Assembly: GCA_031282245.1 (NCBI GenBank)
Contig: JAITEB010000018.1
Span: 1 to 56,539, forward strand
DNA from: Oscillospiraceae bacterium
GTDB lineage: Bacteria > Bacillota > Clostridia > Oscillospirales > Ruminococcaceae
DNA length: 56,539 nt
Direction of reading: 5' to 3'
Part shown: piece after piece, positions 53,484 through 56,539 of the stretch
Position numbering within the stretch: the stretch's first letter is position 1
Layout: the number at the start of each line of letters is the position of its first letter
Made by a program: the position numbers and the translations under genes
The notes under the pieces: model-generated
What the model saw: the letters and a program-made list of their open reading frames with translations, nothing else
Database searches by the model: none
Told to the model about the DNA's origin: nothing

Positions 53484-53522
53484 AAAAAACCCCGGAGAGC
53501 TTTAGCCGCCCTCCGGGAATTT
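53484..53522 (-). terminator. Intrinsic terminator of secDF
   Basis: On the minus strand CCCGGAG pairs with CTCCGGG around a 13-base loop, then GTTTTTTATA. Confidence 0.9.
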
Positions 53523-53533
53523 TTATAAGCTTA

Positions 53534-54526
53534 TTACAGCCTGATTTTTCCCACAGCGTTTTCCCTTTTGCTTCTATGCGTATTTTGTAATTCTTTTTTC
53601 GGTCTTTTGGCGCTGCTATTCTTCCACATTATCCAGAGCGGAATCGCAAGGCAGATTGTGGAATAAGAGCCGGAAACCATGCCCACCGCCATCGGTATTA
53701 CAAAAGTAGTAATAGAAGAGACGTTCGCCAGAATACAGACGACGCATATCACGATAAGCGCCATTACTGTCGCCAGAGATATATTAATAGTCCTGGAAAG
53801 CACTTGGTTAAGGCTCCTGTTGCCAAGTTCCTCAATTGTCCATTTGTCGCCGTACAGAAGCTCGTTTTCACGTATGCGGTCAAAAATAACGATTGTGTCG
53901 TTGACGGAATAGCCCAATATGGTCAGAACAACGGCAATGAAGTTGCCGTCCAGCGGATAGCGCATAATCACAAACGTGGCGTAGACCATGATGACGTCAT
54001 GGATAAGAGCTATGACAGAAACAACGCCCGCGGAAAAACCGCCGATTTTCCTGAAGGCAAATGCGACGTATATCACAATCAGCGCCGAGGCCAGCACGAC
54101 GGCTACAATACACTTGATGAAAAATTCGCGGCCGGTGGCGGCGCTGACGTTGTTGCTGGACATAAGCTCAAAGTCAGCGTCGGGATAAGTTTCCTGCAAA
54201 GTCTTGGTCAAATTGCTTTGAGCGTCTGTGTCAAGCCCGCCGGAAGACGCGAGCGAGATCTCCACGGCGTTTTTGCCGCTTGCAATATCGGTCTTTTTGT
54301 TCAGAGAAGCCTCCTGCCCGATAGTTTCGTCGATTTTTGCGCTCAGTTCGTCCAGATTTATATCGCCGTCATAAGAATAGTTGATCAAAGCGCCGCCCTG
54401 AAACTCAATGCTCATGTTCACTCCGAATATAAGCGAAAAAGCCAGCGTCAGAATAATCAGCGCCGAAGAAAGGATAAAATAAATATTCCTGTTCTTATAA
54501 AAATTAACATTGAATTCTTTTTTCAC
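53534..54526 (-). CDS. secF: Protein translocase subunit SecF
   Basis: 330 residues; GTG 54526 lies in a four-base overlap with the end of secD and uses GGAGGTG within secD. Six helices with a first extracytoplasmic domain (residues 35-135). The motif LTILGYSVNDTIVIFDRIRE is the conserved SecF TM4 segment with the functionally needed Asp. It works with SecD to drive late steps of Sec export with the proton gradient. Confidence 0.96.
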   Translation of the reverse strand: MKKEFNVNFYKNRNIYFILSSALIILTLAFSLIFGVNMSIEFQGGALINYSYDGDINLDELSAKIDETIGQEASLNKKTDIASGKNAVEISLASSGGLDTDAQSNLTKTLQETYPDADFELMSSNNVSAATGREFFIKCIVAVVLASALIVIYVAFAFRKIGGFSAGVVSVIALIHDVIMVYATFVIMRYPLDGNFIAVVLTILGYSVNDTIVIFDRIRENELLYGDKWTIEELGNRSLNQVLSRTINISLATVMALIVICVVCILANVSSITTFVIPMAVGMVSGSYSTICLAIPLWIMWKNSSAKRPKKELQNTHRSKRENAVGKIRL

Positions 54527-55890
54527 GCTTTTTCACCTCCGTAGAGCCAGGGATTCTGGAACGCTTTGAATCTTGAGAGAGACGTAATCATCAGCCTTGA
54601 GGCAGTAACGCCGAATATAAAATTGAAAATCGTGCCCATCAGGAGCGTGTATCCAAAAGAATAAACCGCGCCTGTTGTGGACGGGCCGAACATGAAAAAC
54701 ACCGGCTTTAAAAGAGTTGAGAAAAAACTTCCCGGAGGGCCGAAAGCGCCCATCAGCACCGCCGCAACGATAATAACCGTGATGTTGCCGGCCATAATCG
54801 CCGAGAAAGCGTGCTTTGTGCCAAGCTGTATCGCCCCGTCCAGCGTTCGGCCTTCGTTAAGCTCGTCCCGTATGCGCGAGGCGGTGATAATGTTTGCGTC
54901 CACGCCCATTCCGATCGAAAGAATAATGCCTGCGATGCCGGGAAGAGTGAGCGTAAAACTTGGAAAAATGGAGAAATATCCGCTGATGGCAACGACCGCG
55001 CCCGCAATCTGACCAAGAAGGCCAATGGCCGCTACGCAGCCCGGCAGACGGTAAAGCAGCACGATGAAAATCACAACCAGAATATAGGCGATAATCCCCG
55101 CAAACAGCATAGAGTTCTTTGCGCCTTCGCCCATAACTGGGTCGATAGTGCTGAAACTTTCGACGTTGAGAGCAAATGGCAGCGCGCCGGAATTGATCTG
55201 CCGGGCAAGAGTGGCGGTTTGCTCGGCGGTGAAGTTCCCCGTAATCTGGGCATTTCCGTCCGGAATCGCCTCCTGAACGTTTGCGGTGGATATATTTTCT
55301 CCGTCCAGCCAGATACTGATCGACCCTCCGCTTACGGCAAGCCGCTCGGTGACTTCGGCAAACTTTGCCGCGCCTTCCGAATTGAACTTGAGGGAAACAA
55401 TATTGGCGTTTTTCTGGGTGTCATATGCGGCCGCGGCGCTGTCTATGTCCTTGCCCTCAACGACAAGAGCGCCAGTCACTTCTGAACCTTCACGGAATTC
55501 CAGCTTTGCCGTGGTGCCGATTTCTTTTATAGCGGCCTCCGGGTCAAAGTCGGACTCGTTCTCTTTCCATGGGAAACGCACGATTATGCGCTTTTTGTCG
55601 AAGTCTGTATAGACTTCGCTGTCAGTGATGTTTTGAGAAACAAGCCTCTGCGTTACAACTCCTTCGGCAAGGGTCATTTGATCACGCGTGGCGTTTATTG
55701 TTTCGGGCGGCGTAAATGTAACGTCCACGCCCCCCCTGATGTCTATTCCCCAGCGGATGTCGTCCCCGCTCTTGACGAAAACTTTGCGAATATCGCCAAA
55801 GTAGCCGTCAATGCCGAAAAACGAACTGTAAGCCAGGAACAAAGTCAGTGCGCAAACAATAAAAAACACTGCTTTTGAGCTTTTCTTCAT
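54523..55890 (-). CDS. secD: Protein translocase subunit SecD
   Basis: 455 residues; ATG 55890 follows GAGGATTAG. DIRWGIDIRGGVDVTFTPPE is the SecD D1 motif; the P1 extracytoplasmic domain spans about 45-270; LSIGMGVDANIITASRIRDE is the TM4 segment with the essential Asp. The gene stands as secD-secF, separate rather than fused as in Bacillus. A near-perfect promoter lies upstream. Confidence 0.96.
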   Translation of the reverse strand: MKKSSKAVFFIVCALTLFLAYSSFFGIDGYFGDIRKVFVKSGDDIRWGIDIRGGVDVTFTPPETINATRDQMTLAEGVVTQRLVSQNITDSEVYTDFDKKRIIVRFPWKENESDFDPEAAIKEIGTTAKLEFREGSEVTGALVVEGKDIDSAAAAYDTQKNANIVSLKFNSEGAAKFAEVTERLAVSGGSISIWLDGENISTANVQEAIPDGNAQITGNFTAEQTATLARQINSGALPFALNVESFSTIDPVMGEGAKNSMLFAGIIAYILVVIFIVLLYRLPGCVAAIGLLGQIAGAVVAISGYFSIFPSFTLTLPGIAGIILSIGMGVDANIITASRIRDELNEGRTLDGAIQLGTKHAFSAIMAGNITVIIVAAVLMGAFGPPGSFFSTLLKPVFFMFGPSTTGAVYSFGYTLLMGTIFNFIFGVTASRLMITSLSRFKAFQNPWLYGGEKA

Positions 55891-55915
55891 TGGCTAATCC
55901 TCATTTCGATTCATG

Positions 55916-55934
55916 CTCCCCCTGGACGGGGGAG
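55916..55934. repeat. Short perfect hairpin in the secD leader
   Basis: CTCCCCC and GGGGGAG are separated by TGGAC. It resembles the CCCCTCC/GGAGGGG arms of the repeat elements nearby and may be a relic of one. Confidence 0.5.
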
Positions 55935-56033
55935 ATGTTTTTTAACGAAAACGCGGCAAAGTGTAAAAACTGTATTTGCGTTACCTGCTTTTTTTACATA
56001 TTATATCCGGTTTCCTGAACATTCACAACGATT

Positions 56034-56062
56034 ATTATAGAATTTAAGAAGCGAAAAGTCAA
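56034..56062 (-). promoter_or_regulatory. Promoter of secDF
   Basis: TTGACT (56057-56062) and TATAAT (56034-56039) with a 17-base spacer, predicting a leader of about 137 bases. Confidence 0.9.
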
Positions 56063-56118
56063 TAACATGTTGAACAAAAAGACGGAAAGTTTTGCTGCGG
56101 GATGTCGTTTAGCTTTTT

Positions 56119-56539
56119 GCGCGTGCGAACCACCCCGCCCTTTGGGCACCCCTCCACAGGAGGGGAATTGCGGCTCGTACTATTATTTAAGGCTTGTACC
56201 CCACTCTTGGAATTTAGAACTGACGCGTAGAGAAAATATTCTGGGCTGGGGTACAAGTTACGCATAGCTCTCCCAGTTACAATTCCCTTCCTGTAGCCTT
56301 TTGCGCGTGCGAACCACCCCGCCCTTTGGGCACCCCTCCACAGGAGGGGAATTGCGGCTCGTATTATTTATTTAAGGCTTGTACCCCACTCTTGGAATTT
56401 AGAACTAACGCATAGAGAAAATATTCTGGGCATGGGGTAAAAGTTACGCATAGCTTTCCCAGTTACAATTCCCCTCCTGTAGCCTTTTGCGCGTGCGAAC
56501 CACCCCGCCCTTTGGGCACCCCTCCACAGGAGGGGAATT
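56119..56539. repeat. Tandem array of a palindromic 184-186-bp repeat, continuing out of the window
   Basis: The segment beginning GCGCGTGCGAACCACCCCGC recurs at 56119, 56303 and 56489 (periods 184 and 186). Each unit holds the block ACCACCCCGCCC, TTTGGGCACCCCTCC, ACAGGAGGGGAATT; an inner pair TTGTACCCCA and TGGGGTACAA (slightly degenerate in the second copy); and a closing CAATTCCCCTCCTGTAG that complements the opening arm. The two full copies differ at few positions. The third copy is cut by the window end. No gene is encoded; frames through it are artefacts. Confidence 0.92.

Noticed and set aside
56067-56267. 66-codon frame in the right-end repeat array
   Set aside because: It is made of the repeat unit, has no binding site, and its reading frame is not kept in the next copy.
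56119-56539. CRISPR array
   Set aside because: The repeat units are about 185 bp with no short repeat-spacer alternation and no cas genes nearby.

Overview
The window reads as part of a chromosome from a spore-forming, low-to-mid GC Firmicute of class Clostridia, probably a gut-type Oscillospirales-like organism. The evidence is a spoVT gene, a mecA adaptor gene, the Firmicute order rimP-nusA-ylxR-ylxQ-infB-rbfA, a T-box leader in front of isoleucine/valine genes, a class-A-like RNase P RNA, and several TTG starts with good ribosome binding sites. The taxonomic call is inference; no marker was searched against a database.

Layout from left to right. 1-6.2 kb: the 3' part of a giant surface protein with Ig-like modules and a C-terminal membrane anchor. 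6.3-12.1 kb: lepA, a membrane H+-pyrophosphatase with the potassium-independent signature and a long leader, and an alkaline-phosphatase-superfamily phosphodiesterase. 12.2-15.6 kb (minus strand): a DUF6020-like multi-pass membrane protein, galE and the RNase P RNA gene with a near-consensus promoter. 15.6-20.4 kb (minus): a four-gene Gld-type ABC system (ATPase, permease, GldG-like, DUF4340). 20.7-22.0 kb: rpe and mecA, convergent and overlapping at their 3' ends. 22.1-26.8 kb: an Rnf-like membrane cluster (C-D-E-A order). 27.0-36.0 kb: a DUF4015 glycoside-hydrolase-like protein, spoVT, the rimP-to-rbfA translation/transcription operon and a lipoprotein. 36.0-38.6 kb (minus): an orphan LolD/MacB-type ATPase, an unrecognised membrane-anchored protein and a DegV protein. 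38.8-44.9 kb (minus): a complete pentose/furanose-type sugar ABC transporter with an AraR-like regulator. 45.0-52.6 kb (minus): an ECF S component and the ilvA-ilvB-ilvN-ilvC-ilvD set with a T-box leader upstream of ilvA. 52.6-56.1 kb (minus): a pyridoxal/pyridoxamine kinase and secD-secF. 56.1-56.5 kb: a tandem array of a palindromic repeat running out of the window.

The most unusual locus is the Rnf-like cluster. It has recognisable RnfC, RnfD, RnfE and RnfA homologues, but no RnfB or RnfG nearby. Three of the four cysteines that normally hold the intramembrane iron-sulfur cluster between RnfA and RnfE are replaced. The RnfC homologue lacks the glycine-rich nucleotide/flavin loop while keeping both 4Fe-4S motifs. 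The RnfD homologue carries a roughly 295-residue charged tail containing 16-residue tandem repeats. A 191-bp repeat unit, related to the array at the right end of the window, sits between rnfC and rnfD. This looks like a divergent membrane complex that cannot work by the textbook Rnf electron path.

The other regions are mostly core metabolism and housekeeping. The ilv set is probably one tRNA-responsive transcription unit. The sugar transporter has a candidate AraR-type operator overlapping its promoter. secDF, rnpB, ilvA, araR, rpe and the nus operon each have sigma-A-like promoters visible with 17-bp spacers.
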